Position numbers and translations under genes: made by a program. Shown here in pieces: positions 36,391 to 49,200 of a DNA stretch of 64,000 nt (its first letter is position 1; the number at the start of each line of letters is the position of its first letter). Origin of the DNA: Stercorarius parasiticus (lineage: Eukaryota > Chordata > Aves > Charadriiformes > Stercorariidae). The notes under the pieces were generated by a model, which saw nothing but the letters and a program-made list of their open reading frames with translations, did no database searches and was not told the origin of the DNA. The stretch lies in NCBI GenBank assembly GCA_013396915.1, contig VWZL01000592.1, positions 1-64,000 of the forward strand, in the 5' to 3' direction.

Positions 36391-36506
36391 GCTGCCATCA
36401 ACACTAGATCAGATCAGCCTTGGCTTTGCCAGCCAAGGCATGAAGACCTCCCAGGATGGAAATTTCACCACTCTTTGAGTAATCTGTCCCTGGGCTGCAC
36501 AAGACT
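36391..36506 (-). mobile_element. CR1 LINE, right half of the split copy
   Basis: Continuation of the CR1 from 35,755-35,825 across the LTR. The minus-strand 3' UTR and last ORF2 codons are represented by 'cactagatcagatcagcctt', 'aggatggaaatttcaccact' and 'tgagtaatctgtccctgg'. Decay is strong and the upstream end is uncertain. Confidence 0.68.
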
Positions 36507-39500
36507 CCTACAGATTTTCCTTTTCTTGATATGCATCCTGAATGACCAAGAAAAATTTTGCAAGTATTTTCCCATGTTATATTGTCTGCTATTACCAAAA
36601 CGAATCTGGCTGCAACATCTTCAATTGTCCTTACTTGTATCAAGTAAATGGGGCATGGTCCAATGGCCCCGCGTATTAATGTCCGTAAATTGTACTGCTT
36701 CTATAGTTTGCGTTATTCTGAAGAACTTGTGACCAAATTAAAAATGAAGTCACTACTAGTTCCCATTTATAGATGTAGCACAAAAAGATTAAGGTCTTGA
36801 TCAAAAGAGGAACTTGTGATGCTTAGTACTCCAATGCCCAAAAGTTAAAGGCCATTCTCGGTGTAGAACTCCAACTTAAAGAAAAATATTCCCTACCTAG
36901 TCAACAGAAAACTTTTAGGTCTATAGGAATAGGATCCACAATAAGCACCTGTCAGCTGTTTTTTGAATTATAATACATAATTTGTGAAGGGAGAAATAGT
37001 ATATGCTTAGGTCTTCTGAAGATCAGAGCGCACCATGAAGAAGTGAAGGAAATATTTGATTTCACACAGTCTAAAATTGTTGGTGTGACAATGTGCCCTG
37101 AGAAATAGATCCAGTACAGTGCTTTTCTCCAGTATGTAGGTGGGTCTGGACTGTCTGGGATCCAGGTATCAGCTGGTTCACATCTACCAATTCAAAGCAT
37201 GAATGGAGGAAATCATACTTGTCAGGATACATCAGCAATCTTCTATGTCTCACAGAAGTATACATTTGTATTCTGTGTCAAAATGAATTCAGTCAAAACA
37301 CAATTCCTGGGCTCATTTCTTTGAACACACATCTCTCTTGGTCCTCCCTCCTAAGATGTGCTATTACTGTTGCTGAATTCTCTGTTTTATATGAAGAATA
37401 ATAGTTGCAGCATTGGCCATAGAAGCTTGAAAGACTTCTTCAAGCTATAGCTAACGTTTACCAGGACAGCACTCTACCTGTTGAAAGGCACAGACCCTTC
37501 TCTTCCACTTGAAAAGTCGTCTCCATGGATTCAAAATGCAGCATCTGTGGCAGCTGGATGCAAACAGAGAAGTCAAATCATTTCTTAATAGTTTAGTGGC
37601 CTAGATAGGCAAAAGGAAGTCTGAACTAAGCTGCTGTTCTTGGAAAACTAGTGTATTTTACTTCACATAAACAACTATTAAGGAAAAAGATATTTTAATC
37701 TCACTGTAACTGACTTGCTTATAGCACTCAGAAAGATTCTGGCAAATCTGGTAATTGAGGCTGTATCATCTAAGTGTTCATCTAGTGACTTATTTCTAAA
37801 ATCATCTATGATCTTAGTCCTGACTGTGTAATAATAATAGTATATTTTCAGTGCATCTGGTTGCAGTTGGAATTCCATTTCCAAGTAAAATCCCAAAAAG
37901 CTCTTCAGAAAATTAATACACAGAGATACAATAAGGGAGAGGAAAACAAAATACCTCCAAACTATATAAAAAGAAAAACTTTTTAATTTTTTGTTTGTTT
38001 TCACAGTGTCCCAACACTAAAATAACCATCTCGTGTGTCCCCTCAGAGAAGGTGTGAAGCACTGAGAGATTTGTGTAGAGAGCTACAGTGTAAAAGCTTC
38101 TGCTGAAAAGGGTGGAAGGACTGTTTTCAATGTTTCAAAGTTTCATGTGCCTTCTATTTAACTTTATTTCAATTGACTCACCAGACAATAAGCGCCTGTA
38201 ATGAGAATATATAGAGAAGATCATGGACACCTGGACTACAGCAGTTATTTAAGCAAGTAGAAAAGGAAGTTTGATTTTCAAGTGAATGACTGACTTCCTG
38301 GTTTTTTTGACCATTAAAGTCATTTGAGGGTGTTAAACACTGGACTGGACATGTTGGTCCCATATGCAGACATTAAATTAAATTCTCCTTTTAACTGCAC
38401 ACCAATGAAGAGGACAGCTGATGTATAGATGTAATTCAGAGCACAGTTTAAATTATTCTGTGAAGGAGATACATAAGTGAAAAGTAATAGTGTCAACATG
38501 GCCCATGGGAATAGTACAGGCCCTAACTAATTTACGAAGCAAATAAACTAGACTCTTGAATTAATCTTAAGCATCCTCATTCCCTATTCAAAACAGTTTT
38601 TCATAATATTTAAGCTAAGTGTTTATGTACTTGCTTATTTTTCTGGTGTTATTGAATCTTCTCCACTCTGAACCCAACACTATTGAGATCAATGGGCATC
38701 TTTTCACTGACTTTCTCAGGGTTAATGGTAGTCTTATTAAAATAAAGTGTCTCATTTCTGTGTTCAAATATACCTTTATAAGGGTAGCACTATAGTTCCA
38801 AAGATGAAGTGACTGTACAATAATTCTTGTTTGTTAGTTTGTGTTTTACTTTTGTCTGTGTTTGTCTGATTTGCCTTCAAATATTCTCTGATGTTTGATT
38901 GCCTTCAAATATTTAAATACATGTCCGAATACGGGAGTCTTGAACATGAACCATGAAAAGAATAAACTTTATCTAAAGGCTGCTCTGCAGCCTCTGACTA
39001 CTGCACCTATGTTTGCTTCGTCAGAAGCTTTCTTGTCTCACAAACACTGACATCTCTGTTGGAAGTAATTGCTCCCCTGAGCTTGTCAACAGCTTTTAGA
39101 AACAAGAAGCTCTGGGGATACAATCCTTCTGGTGCCTCTGAAATAAAATGTTTCCCCCTGAGTTCCCCTCTCTTAAAAAGATCAGGAGCTTTTTAAAGAA
39201 TTTTTTTTTTCCCTTTAAATTATAACTCTTTTGTTCTATCTGCGATTTAGGTAAGGGAATGCATAGACAATCTATAAAAGCATGTCTGCCAGCATGAGCT
39301 GTCACAGCTGCTTCCTGAGCTCATCTGGCATAGCACATGTTTGAGAGGCCTAGGGACATACCACAGTTCCGGTCCCATTTAATGTACTGTACTAATTGGC
39401 ATGTAGCTCTCTTAATTGAAGTAGGTCTGGGGCCATTTTCAGGGATCTATGTGTGTACAGAAAGTACCACTTCTGGAGCACACCTGCAAATCTAACTAAT

Positions 39501-40825
39501 TGTACATGTCAGGATAAAAACGCTGGTCAACTGATGTCAGCTGGAGCTAAGTTTGGTTATTCTGGCTTCTGCTTATTTTGTGTTTAAATGGGGTCTTGAC
39601 TGTAGGGAGGTATAGGTAAAACAATGAAGGCAAGAAAGCCTTCTCATGCCTAAAGAAAAAGGAATGCGGTTCTGTGGGTCACATTATAAAGGAGGACTCA
39701 TAGTCCCTTGTAACATTAACTTTCTCTATCTGTATCAATTGCAACCTATCAGTAAGCACTCAGTGTCCACTGGCACAGGGAACAAGAGCCCTCAACTATT
39801 CTCCTACATGGCAAAATGCTGTGGTGATGTTGCTAAGTCACACAGCAAGCATGATTATTTTACAGAAAGGTGAATGTATTTGAGCTAACAAAGGTCAAGG
39901 GACTAGTTGTATTTTTAAAATTTTCTCTGACCCTGATGTCCAATAAATAACCTTTACTGAAGGGAGCTTAGTGCTGGGGACTTTCTGAACAGGCTGTCAT
40001 TTGTGTTGAATTAAACCATAAGGGTTTGAGCCATACACTATTTTCTGAGCTGCAGCTGATCCTACAAAATTCATTTCACTTCGTACCATAATTCAGCCAC
40101 AGTTTATATTCCCAGGGTTTAAAGACCGGTGTTCACAGAAGGTAGGTTGGCAAGACCACTTTCAAATGTGCTCCTATTTTTTTTGGTTTTGCTATCAGCT
40201 GTCTCACATTGCTTAAATAGAATATGTCCATGGATGTATAGTTTGTAGTTACATCAACCTTCTATTTAATTAATAGATTCATTACTTGACCTTTTTTTCC
40301 CTTAGAAAAATGTCTCATTTGCTCCTGAGTTTTACTGAGGTGTTTGACTTTTTTCTGGGTAAGAACTAAGTAAAGGATCTCAAAAGACTTTTAGGTTTGG
40401 GTTTTTTAAAGCAAATGCTATTGCTGGTTATTTGTATGAATCATTTGCCTCTACCTTTATATTCCTGATACAATATTAGTGGTATTTCATCCTCTCTATC
40501 AGAAGTGATATGCATCTTAAAAGTTCCTCTCATGTTGTGTTAACAGTTGTGGTATGTGTCTGTTTTCTACATTTTTGAAAGATTCTTAGATGACAGATAA
40601 TGTTTTCTTTTTGTTGTTTCACACATAGTATATTGCAACAAACTCAAAGCCACACAGCAGTTGTAACATAGTACCACCTCAGAACAACCATGTGTCTATG
40701 AAGTATAACTCAAATCTACTTTCTCAAAAGTAAGAATGCCATAATAACAAAAAAACCCCACCCCTTTCCTGGAAATAAACAGGAAAATATACAGACAATT
40801 AGGAATTTTTTAATGTATTTTCCAT
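36507..40825. other. AT-rich unique DNA, no gene seen
   Basis: No recognisable element over 4.3 kb. ORFs such as 37,678-38,004 (minus, 108 codons) show no motif and are rich in K, F, I and Y, as expected from AT-rich DNA. An 'aacaaaaaaaccccacccc' tract lies near 40,747-40,765. Confidence 0.55.
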
Positions 40826-41668
40826 AAACAGCCCCAGTACCATCAGCTGCTCCTCATAAGACTTGTGCTCCAGACCCCTCACCAGCTTTTTTGCTCTTCT
40901 CTGAGCATGCTCCAGCACCTCAATGTCTTTCTTGTAGTGAGAGGCCCAAAACTGAACGTAGTACTTGAGGTGGGCCTCATCAGTCCTGAGTACAGAGGTA
41001 CAAACACTTCCCTAGTCCAGCTGGCCACACTATTCCTGATACAAGACAGAATGCTGTTGGCCGCCTTGGCCTCGTGGGCACAGTGCTGGCTCATATTCAG
41101 CTGGCTGTCCACCAGCCCCCCCAGGTCCTTTTCTGCCAGGCAGCTCTCCAGCCACTCTGCCCCAAGCCTGTAACGCTGCATGGGGTTCTTGTGATCCAAG
41201 TGCAGGACCTGGCACTTGGCCTTGCTGAACCTCATACCATTTGCCTCAGCCCATTGATCAGCTTGTCCAGGTCTCTCTGTAGACCCATCCTACCCTCCAG
41301 CAGATCAACACTCCCGCCCAACTTGGTGACATCTGCAAACTTACTGAGGCTGCACTCGGTCCTCTCATCCAGATCATTGATAAAGATATTAAACAGAGTT
41401 GTCCCCAGTACTGAGCTCTGGGGAACACCTCTTGTGACCCACCACCAACTGCATTTAACTACATTCACCACAACTCTGGGCGCAGCCATCCAGACAGTTT
41501 TTAACCCTGCAAAGCATACGCCAATCAAAGCATCCAGTTTCTACAGGAGAATGCTGTGAGAAAGTGTCAAAAGCTTTACTGAAGTCTAGGTGGACAACAT
41601 CCACAGCCTCTCCCTCATCCACTAAGTTGTCATCTCATCATAGAAGGAGATCAGGTTAGTCAAAATGG
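40826..41668 (-). mobile_element. CR1 LINE, RT domain to ORF2 C-terminus
   Basis: A minus-strand CR1 fragment lacking the 3' UTR and octamers. In order it encodes the RT stretch '[20 protein letters not shown]', the '[16 protein letters not shown]' block and '[19 protein letters not shown]'. After a frame change come '[20 protein letters not shown]', '[20 protein letters not shown]' and '[17 protein letters not shown]'. The catalytic FADD box reads FADV, so the second catalytic aspartate is lost. The family differs from that at 57.2 kb (the 'NPMQRYRLG' type). Confidence 0.93.
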
Positions 41669-44159
41669 ATACACAAGACTATCTTCACCTTATCGAATAA
41701 CCCAATACACCTCTAGCTGTATGACCAGGAAACAAGCCCTGTTTTTAGTGTAAGCAGCAGCATAGTTCTGCAGGCAGCCCTAAGACCTGCAACCTAAACT
41801 AGCCTGAAGTCCCCCAGCACTCTGCTGCAAGCTCTCCTTTAGCAGTTTCCCCAGATTTCTGCCTGGTTTCTATAATTTAAAGATCTCATCACCTGGGAAT
41901 AGCCTATCTTTTCAGTGTGGTTGGTTTAATTCTTTTTTTCCTCTATTTTTCTCATGTTTGTCTTCTGTTTTTACAATAGGCACAGCTTTGCTGATTCATC
42001 TCCCTCCACTTCCCTTGTCTTTCAAAGCTGATTTTAAGAGATCTGTGCGGTTATCCTTGCTGGCCTTCCCTCTGGCTGAATGCCTTGGGTACTTATAAGT
42101 TATTATATTTGGGTCACTCCTACTCAGCCCAATAGTCAGCTACCTTTGTCAAGCATGGACTGTTTAATTAATTCCTAATCCCAGCTGGAACCTCACTACC
42201 TTATACTGAATACTAAACAAGCTGAGACTGACGCGGTGTCTGGTATATTACCAGCTATCTGAAGAGACCACACACTATTCATTTTTTTATAAAAATGAGA
42301 GCTGTGGTAGAAATGCACTTCAGATACATTTAAGAGACTGCATAACCCTCCCCTGTCATCCTGCTAACTTTCTATTTATCAATATCCCCTTATTACGGTT
42401 ACATACAATTTACATTAAGCAGAAATTACCTGCTGAAAAGAATAAAGGGTATCTAAAAGTTATGAAGAAGCCCCAGATGAAGTGGGCACAAGCATAGATA
42501 GCAGTACTACATAAATCAAGATGATTATCAATACAGCAGTACAAAAACCTGATCCAATCTTAAGAAATCAACACAAAAGAAATTTGAACGCTATTGCAAT
42601 GTAAATATTAGAAGCGGACTTCAAGGGCTAGGAGCTGAAAACCCATCAAACTCCCTATATACTCCAGATTTGAAATGTTGAAAGTAAACTGGGCATCATC
42701 TTGAAGTGTTCTCTTTAAAACAGTCTACACAATGAAAAAGTCTTGCCTGATAATTTTTACAGTCAGAGTGAGCAATGATGACATAATTTTTAATGAATTC
42801 CCTAGGAATAAAACAGTGGAAAAACACATCTTCTAAACAATACAGATTGCGTGATGAATGGCAACATATTTCCAGAGAACCTAAAGATTTTATGGGGAAA
42901 TACGTCCCAAATATATTCATCTCATGAAACTAAACAACCTTACATTGTTTGATAAAGTAGCAATAGCAATACAAACTGTATCCAAGGAAAAGGAGTCTGA
43001 TTTCTTTAGCGGAAGCTTTATCAACCTAACTTCACCAACCTACCCTTCCCATTGAAGATAACTCCAATCATATCTTTGGGTATGGTTAGCCCCACCATCA
43101 ATCCTGTTTTAAGTGTAGTTGTAAGTGCGCTTACTATTATTTTAAGCGCAGTGCGCAATGTGCAGTATGCACGCAGTAATAATAGGTGCAGCATATAGCT
43201 TTTTACTGTCTGAGATGGTATTTATGTAAAAATTTCTTATTTACAAAGGTATTTTGCCATAACATATTTTTTTCCCTTTGAGCCTTTTGGACCCAAGAGA
43301 AGGTATCACACCCTTTTGCTCATTTATTTTATTACTAAACACTATTCCAAACCAACCCAAAGCAAGGTGATTGGAATATGTCATATTTAACTTTGTTTGC
43401 TGTGTAATTACGTCCTGCTGTCCCCTGTTGGACCCACACTGGGGGTCCAAATTAAAGCTTTGGAAGCACTGGAAGAATTTCCATTAATGTCAGTGTTTTT
43501 CTGGCTCAAGCATGCAGTGTTTTGACCACATTTTCTAGCACTAAAAGTGTAGCCAGAGGTTTTCTCTATCAGAAAGGATCATTTAAATGTTTTAGAGAGA
43601 GAGAGCATCAGTTACTAATAAATGTATTCATTTTCCCCTGTTCTTTAGTCTGCCCATTCCTCTGAGCAGTAAATTAAAAAGAACAGATGTATAATTTGGG
43701 AAGTTTTCCAGATTCTGTGGGGTTTTTTTTCTCCTAAGTGAAACATTAAACAATGACTGCTGTATGCAATATTCTTCTGTCTACATCAGTTTCCCTAAGA
43801 ATCCTAATTCTTAGTGCTTAGCAGCTTAGTGCTGCATGCACTGTGAATATACCAAATAGAAGGGAGATTTTTCTAATATATTTATTTCTGGACACGTGGG
43901 CATCTGATTTTTAGTCAGAAATTTGTAACTATTTACAACATAGACACATCTATCTGAGCTTGTCGTTGAGTCTCACTTAGAGTTTGTGGTGAGAAATAGA
44001 TATTTTAAGGTGTGATTCACCTCAAGCTAAAGTAAACATTTGAAATATTTAAATGGATCAGGTCCTAAAACATCTATTTCTCTTATAACAACAACTAGTA
44101 AATGCTTTTACTAGTCTCCCCTTTGAAACATCACTTTCATACTTAAGGTTCCAATTTTG
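41669..44159. other. Unique DNA, no gene seen
   Basis: No gene or known repeat recognised. At 43,127-43,149 there is a perfect 7-bp inverted repeat, 'gcgctta' / 'taagcgc', with a 9-base loop, inside a stretch unusually rich in GCGC/TGCGC for this window. It is reported under findings. Confidence 0.55.
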
Positions 44160-44240
44160 TTTGAATATAATCCCGAATATAATATTCTGAATATAATATA
44201 ACATCCTATATATAATATAATAACTTGTATAGAGTATTAT
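44160..44240. repeat. Degenerate AT-rich tandem repeat beside CR1 tail
   Basis: Four or more irregular copies of 'gaatataat' / 'tataatataa' run into the 3' tip of the minus-strand CR1 that starts at 44,241. It is probably an expanded and mutated CR1 tail microsatellite or a local AT repeat. Confidence 0.7.
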
Positions 44241-44676
44241 ATAGAATAGAACCATCGAACCATAGAATGGTTAGAGTCGGAAGGGACCTTAAAGATCATC
44301 TAGTTCCAATCCCGACACCTCCCACTAGACCAGGTTGCTCAAAGCCCCATCCAGCCTGGCCTTGAACACTTCCAGGGATGGGGCATCCACAACTTCCCTG
44401 GGCAACTCGTTCCAGTGCCTCACCACCCTCACAGTAAAGAATTTCTTCCTAATATCTAATCTAAATCTGCCCTCTTTCAGTTTAAAACTGTTATCCCTCA
44501 TCCTACCACTACACTCCCTGATAAAGAGTCCCTCCCCATCTTTTCTGTATACCCCCTCTAAGTACTGAAACACTGCTATAAGGTCTCTCTGGAGCCTCAC
44601 TTATCCACGCTGAACGACCCCAAGTCTCTCAGCCTGTCCTCACAGGAGAGGTGCTCCAGCCCCCTGATCCTGACAT
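44241..44676 (-). mobile_element. CR1 LINE, ORF2 C-terminus and 3' end
   Basis: A minus-strand CR1 of the same 3'-end type as the copy at 19.6 kb. A frame open from 44,600 down to 44,325 encodes the final 91 residues, including 'GVYRKDGEGLFIRECSGRMR', 'KLKEGRFRLDIRKKFFTVRV' and 'VVDAPSLEVFKARLDGALSN'. The 3' tip is 'ccattctatggttcgatggt'. The copy is 5'-truncated within the 'cctgtcctcacaggagaggt' stretch, so it is about 435 bp in total. Confidence 0.95.
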
Positions 44677-45362
44677 AATGTAGTCTGTGATGTTTTTATA
44701 ATAGCAACAGAATTATCAGGATATTCAGTAAAATGGGGCTGGATCCAAAATTCTGTTAATCTGACAAGACTCTTTCCTCTGTTCTTTACTCTTGGGGGAT
44801 GTGTCTCAGTCCCTAAGGGGTCTAAGTTCGAGGGTTCTAAGTCCCTGAGTGTCAAAGGACCTTAGTTCAGATTCTGTTTTTATTTAGGCTCCCTTAGTTA
44901 GGAAAATTAAGCTATTTATTCAAACAATGGAGAATTTAGAAAACCGCAATAAATCTGAGCTAGAGTTGAAGTGATCTGGAACTTGGGTTTGATGCAAAGG
45001 CTCCCAAAAGACTAGATAGTCTCTCTACACATGATCAGAAACCCCCAGAATCTGATCATGTCAGCACCTATCTCAAAATAAACCACAAGTGAGGTCCAGA
45101 AACTCTTTCAAAAAGACCACGTAAGTTGCTTGAAGTAGTGCTAACAGAGTGCAGCTAACAGAAGAGTGTCTGAAGGGCGCAAAAAATTACACTTTTGCAG
45201 TGAGGTTGTGAAGTGTTGTAGTCATAGCCAAGCAATTTCCCTGTCCCAGAAGTACAGGGTATGTAACAAAATCATCATCAAAGGTCATCCTCCCTCTGAA
45301 CACAACCAGAGCATTTTATTTGCCTAAACAAAGAATTAACCTAAGTGTGTTTGGACAAATGA
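44677..45362. other. Unique DNA between two CR1 copies
   Basis: No gene recognised. At about 44,797-44,847 short repeated motifs ('ggtctaagt', 'ggttctaagt') lie around 'ttcgaggg'. This superficially resembles a tRNA B box but has no tRNA fold. Confidence 0.5.
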
Positions 45363-46200
45363 CAGAATCACATAATCACAGGGCTAACTAGTTTATTCCT
45401 CTTGTTCAAAGCAGGATCATCTAGAACAGGTTGCTCAGGACACTGTCCTGTTTTTAGTATCTAAAAAGGTGGAGACTCCACAGTCTCTTTCTGTGGAGTA
45501 ACTGGATAACCTGTTCCAGTTTTTTTTCTGTATTTTGGTTTTTGCCCATTGACTCTTGTCCCATTCACTGGGCACCACTAAGAAGAGTCTGGCTACATAT
45601 GATTTACTATCTCCACCAGGTACTTACACACACTAATGAGATCCCCCTGAACCTTCTCCAGGCTAAACAATCTCAGCTATCTCAGCTTCTCCTCATAAGA
45701 GGGATGCTACAGTCCTTCCACCATTTTTGTGCTTTAGCTGTAGGCACAGTTGTCCAGATGTGTCTCATCAGGGCTGAGAAGAGGGCAAGGATCACACCCC
45801 TTGACCTGCTGGCAACACCCTTCCTAATAGAGTCCAAGAGGCTTCTTTGCCATAAGAAAACGTTGCTGGTTCATGGTCACTTTGATATCCACCAGGACCC
45901 CCAGGTCCTTTTCTGCAGAGCTGCTTCCCCCAGCCCTTCCTGGTGTGTGGGGCTTATTCCTCCCCAGGTGCAGAACTTGACATTTCCCTTTTGTTGAACC
46001 TCATGAGATTCCTCTCTGCAAAGTTTTCCATCCTGTTGAGGTCCCACTGAATGCCAACACAAGCGATTGGTGACTCAGACATTCCTCCTAGTTTTGTGTT
46101 ATCTGCAAATGACTGCTCACATAGATGCAGATACCAGTCCAATTCTTTATGCTTTTTAACATTTCTATTTAAATTGTTTGGTACCACAAAGTTCTGGAGT
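45363..46200 (-). mobile_element. CR1 LINE, RT end to 3' tip
   Basis: A nearly continuous 840-bp minus-strand CR1 from the RT catalytic region to the 3' tip ('tgtgattatgtgattctg'). The protein blocks are 'SFADNTKLGGMSESP', 'GIQWDLNRMENFAERNLMRF' and the degraded C-terminal part. The catalytic FADD box reads FADN. Many stops and frameshifts are present. It is of the same 3'-end type as the copies at 136-768 and 50.8 kb. Confidence 0.92.
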
Positions 46201-49200
46201 AGCTATGGAGGATGAGCACCTCCAAGTGATATGGAACGCATGCAGAAGGGATTTTTATATTAACTTCACGACAAGAACACAGCAAGCTAGGATTTCAAAC
46301 CATGATTGCAATTAATTTATTTATGAAGGTAAAATAATGAAAATAATAAATGCTTTTATTTCTAAGGCAAGATGAGGACAGAAAGAAGCTCATTGAAGTG
46401 TAAAAACTTTCAAACTGCTGAAGCACAACACAGCAACTGCAGAGAAAAGCTCCTAGGGGAATGGAAGGGTCTTAAATACTACAGTGATCAGCACTTGATG
46501 GTAATTAAATTAAAGATCACTGTTGCAGTGCAAAAAATCATTATTACTGTAGTATAAGAAATGTAATATCAGAACCCAGATGGAAATCTAGAAATATAAG
46601 TATTAAAATTACACAATTGTATCTTCTTTATTTATTTTCCATTTAAAACATTTTCAACTTCAAAGCCAAGTGCATTCACAATTCAGAGTATTAGAGTTTA
46701 AGGACATTTTTTTGAAAACTCCAAGGATTTAGAACTGCAGAGAAATATTCAAGATAACAGTGGCTACAAATACAATAAAATTAATGAAAGAGCTTAACTG
46801 GAAAGGATCCTCACTGTAGCTCGTGTTACATTTCAAAGACTGCATTTAGATTTCCTCTGTAACATTAGAAACGATTGCAAGTAAAGTAATACTCCAGTAA
46901 ATCCCAAAGGGAGTTGCTATTTGTGGCAGTTTTCTGCGGATAAAAGAATGAAAGCAGAAAGAGAGAGTTTGGAGAATCCTCATAATGTGATAAAATGTTG
47001 TATGCAGGAGAAAATCATAAACATTGTGATTAATAGTGTGATTCATTCTTGAGTCAATGATGGCGATGGGATGGGATGACGATGATGAAGAGGAGAATAC
47101 AGAGCAAAAGAAGTCAGGCATTAGAAAGCATGCCTTGTTTCCAGGATACCGCTTGATGAAGTATAAAATATCTTTCCCTGCCTGTTTTTCAGGCATGCTT
47201 TTCTGCCTATCATCTCCCCTGCTTCCTGGCAGAGATTGCATCTTCTCTCCTGTACAGTTTCAGATATTGGCATGGTCACTGCGCGTTCTCAATCTGAGAA
47301 GTAACTGTATCGTTGTGGACACGACAATCTTTTCTTATATCAGATGAGTTATAGAGGATCTATCATTTAAACAACAATACATGGCTGGCAGAGAAATGAA
47401 TAACAACAGCAACAGAATCTTCTTTGAACTGAAACATTTAAGAAACATTTTTTTAAAAAAAATCAGTTCATGTCAGATTAAATAGTCATTTTTTTTCTCT
47501 CGCACAAATACATGTGAAACTACCACTTTTATATGTTCCTATAAGAAAGAAAAAAAAAAAAAGAAAATGAGACCCTACATTTGAAAACAAGTAACAAGTT
47601 GGGGAAAATTTTTTAAGATTAATCTGTGGAGAGAGTAATTAAAGTGTTAGTGGAGATGGTGAGGTCTTGCGCCAGGTTGGGAAAACTGAAAGTGTAAATA
47701 TGCTAATTAAATCAGGAAAAGAGGACTCTGGATACAGTTTTTAAAAGATATAGTTTCCATCCAAGATACATATATTTTTTATTTTTATTATTATTAATAA
47801 TAATAATAATAATTCTAGGCTTTGGTTCCAGTTGTGGGTACAATGTAATGAACAGTGATAAGCAGTTTGTATCCTTTAGTGAGGACTCAATGACTGAGTA
47901 TGATTTCCATATTTTTGAATATTGCATAGTATCCAAAAGTAGTAGGAGAGAGAGATTATATAAGTGGGTTTTTGTCCCCCTTGCAATTTCAGAGCAGGGT
48001 TTAGCAGGCAGCTTGTAGGCAATTGCCTATTTACAACAAAATTGTCTTCACAGGTTAGTGTTCGTATAAGTCTTCTTTTGGTTGTTGGCTTAATCATTGA
48101 TCAGTGTTTCTCCATATCAAGGTTATATAAGCAAGGCAAAATATTTGTTAGTTGTTTTGCACTGAGTAATTCATCTTAGAATAGAAATCAAGTGATGATC
48201 CTGATGAAAGGTAGGTTTCCTCCTCTACAAATATTTTCTTCAGTGCATATTATCATTCTCAAGGTTGTCACAGGGGAGAGGATTTTGAGGAATGGCACTT
48301 TTTCATCTGTCAGAAAAGTATTTTAGGCATACACCAGAAAATACTCCTGTAACCCCATTTTTACTAGTATGAAATTGGACCACTTTTCTGGCTGAAATGC
48401 AAGCCTTTGGAAAAGACAAACAATTCCAGCTGTCTGAGCAGTTGTTTGGACGGGTTGTTCAGTAATGTTCGTGAACTCACTGTGTGCTGCCTCCTGTAAA
48501 ATCTCTGCTTGCTGTGATCTGTGAATATTTTGCAGTGTATTGGAGGAATCCTACAAGTTTATCTCAGGGCTACAGATTTCAAATGAGAAGGGCTAAAGAG
48601 AGAGCCTTATGAGACACAGCAAAGTGCTTTAGTCCTTCCTTAGATTTAGCTCCATACATCCAATAACAGAAAGCACCGCTGGCTTCCACTTCATTTTCTG
48701 CTGTGACAGGTGAAGATTTATTACAGTACACCTTATCAGTTATTCTACCTGATTTGAACACTGGACATCTCTTGTAATGGAAGAGATGTCAAAGGCTGCC
48801 GTCATCCCTCTTTCTGCACATAAGGTTGGAGCAAGTTGTTCCTGCCTGTAGAAAGCTGGCTCTAATCTAGCTTTTCAAGAGCAAGATGCTCATTGCCGAA
48901 TTTTCATTCATGTAACATGACCCCCTCCTAAATGGCATGATTTTGTGCATTTCTCCTTTGATGATTCTTTTATATTTACTGCTTGCATTGAATACTGTGG
49001 TTTTAACAGCTACAGTGTTTTGAAGTTGCTTATCACATCAGTGAGTGGTGCACAATAACATAATGTGCTGATGTGCTATTCGGAAGCAAAGGAAACAAAT
49101 ATTCAATTGCCTGTAAAGAAAGAGATTCACTCAGCTTGGTGATGGGAGTCACCAAGGTAAAGATGTGGTGCTCTGCAAATGCAAGAGAACACACATAGGC

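Noticed and set aside
41074..41559. 161-codon plus-strand ORF
   Set aside because: It lies antisense to CR1 ORF2, whose minus-strand translation shows the expected RT motifs; this is a shadow frame.
44797..44847. tRNA or tRNA-SINE B-box-like motif around 'ttcgaggg'
   Set aside because: No A box, no cloverleaf arms and no CCA or tail; only short repeated 'tctaagt' motifs.
45542..45997. 151-codon plus-strand ORF
   Set aside because: Antisense shadow of the CR1 at 45.4-46.2 kb.
46846..47347. Acidic 'WDDDDEEE' ORF (plus) and overlapping 131-codon ORF (minus)
   Set aside because: The two overlap antisense. The acidic run equals the serine run of the other strand and comes from a short simple repeat. 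No domain, start context or splice support on either.
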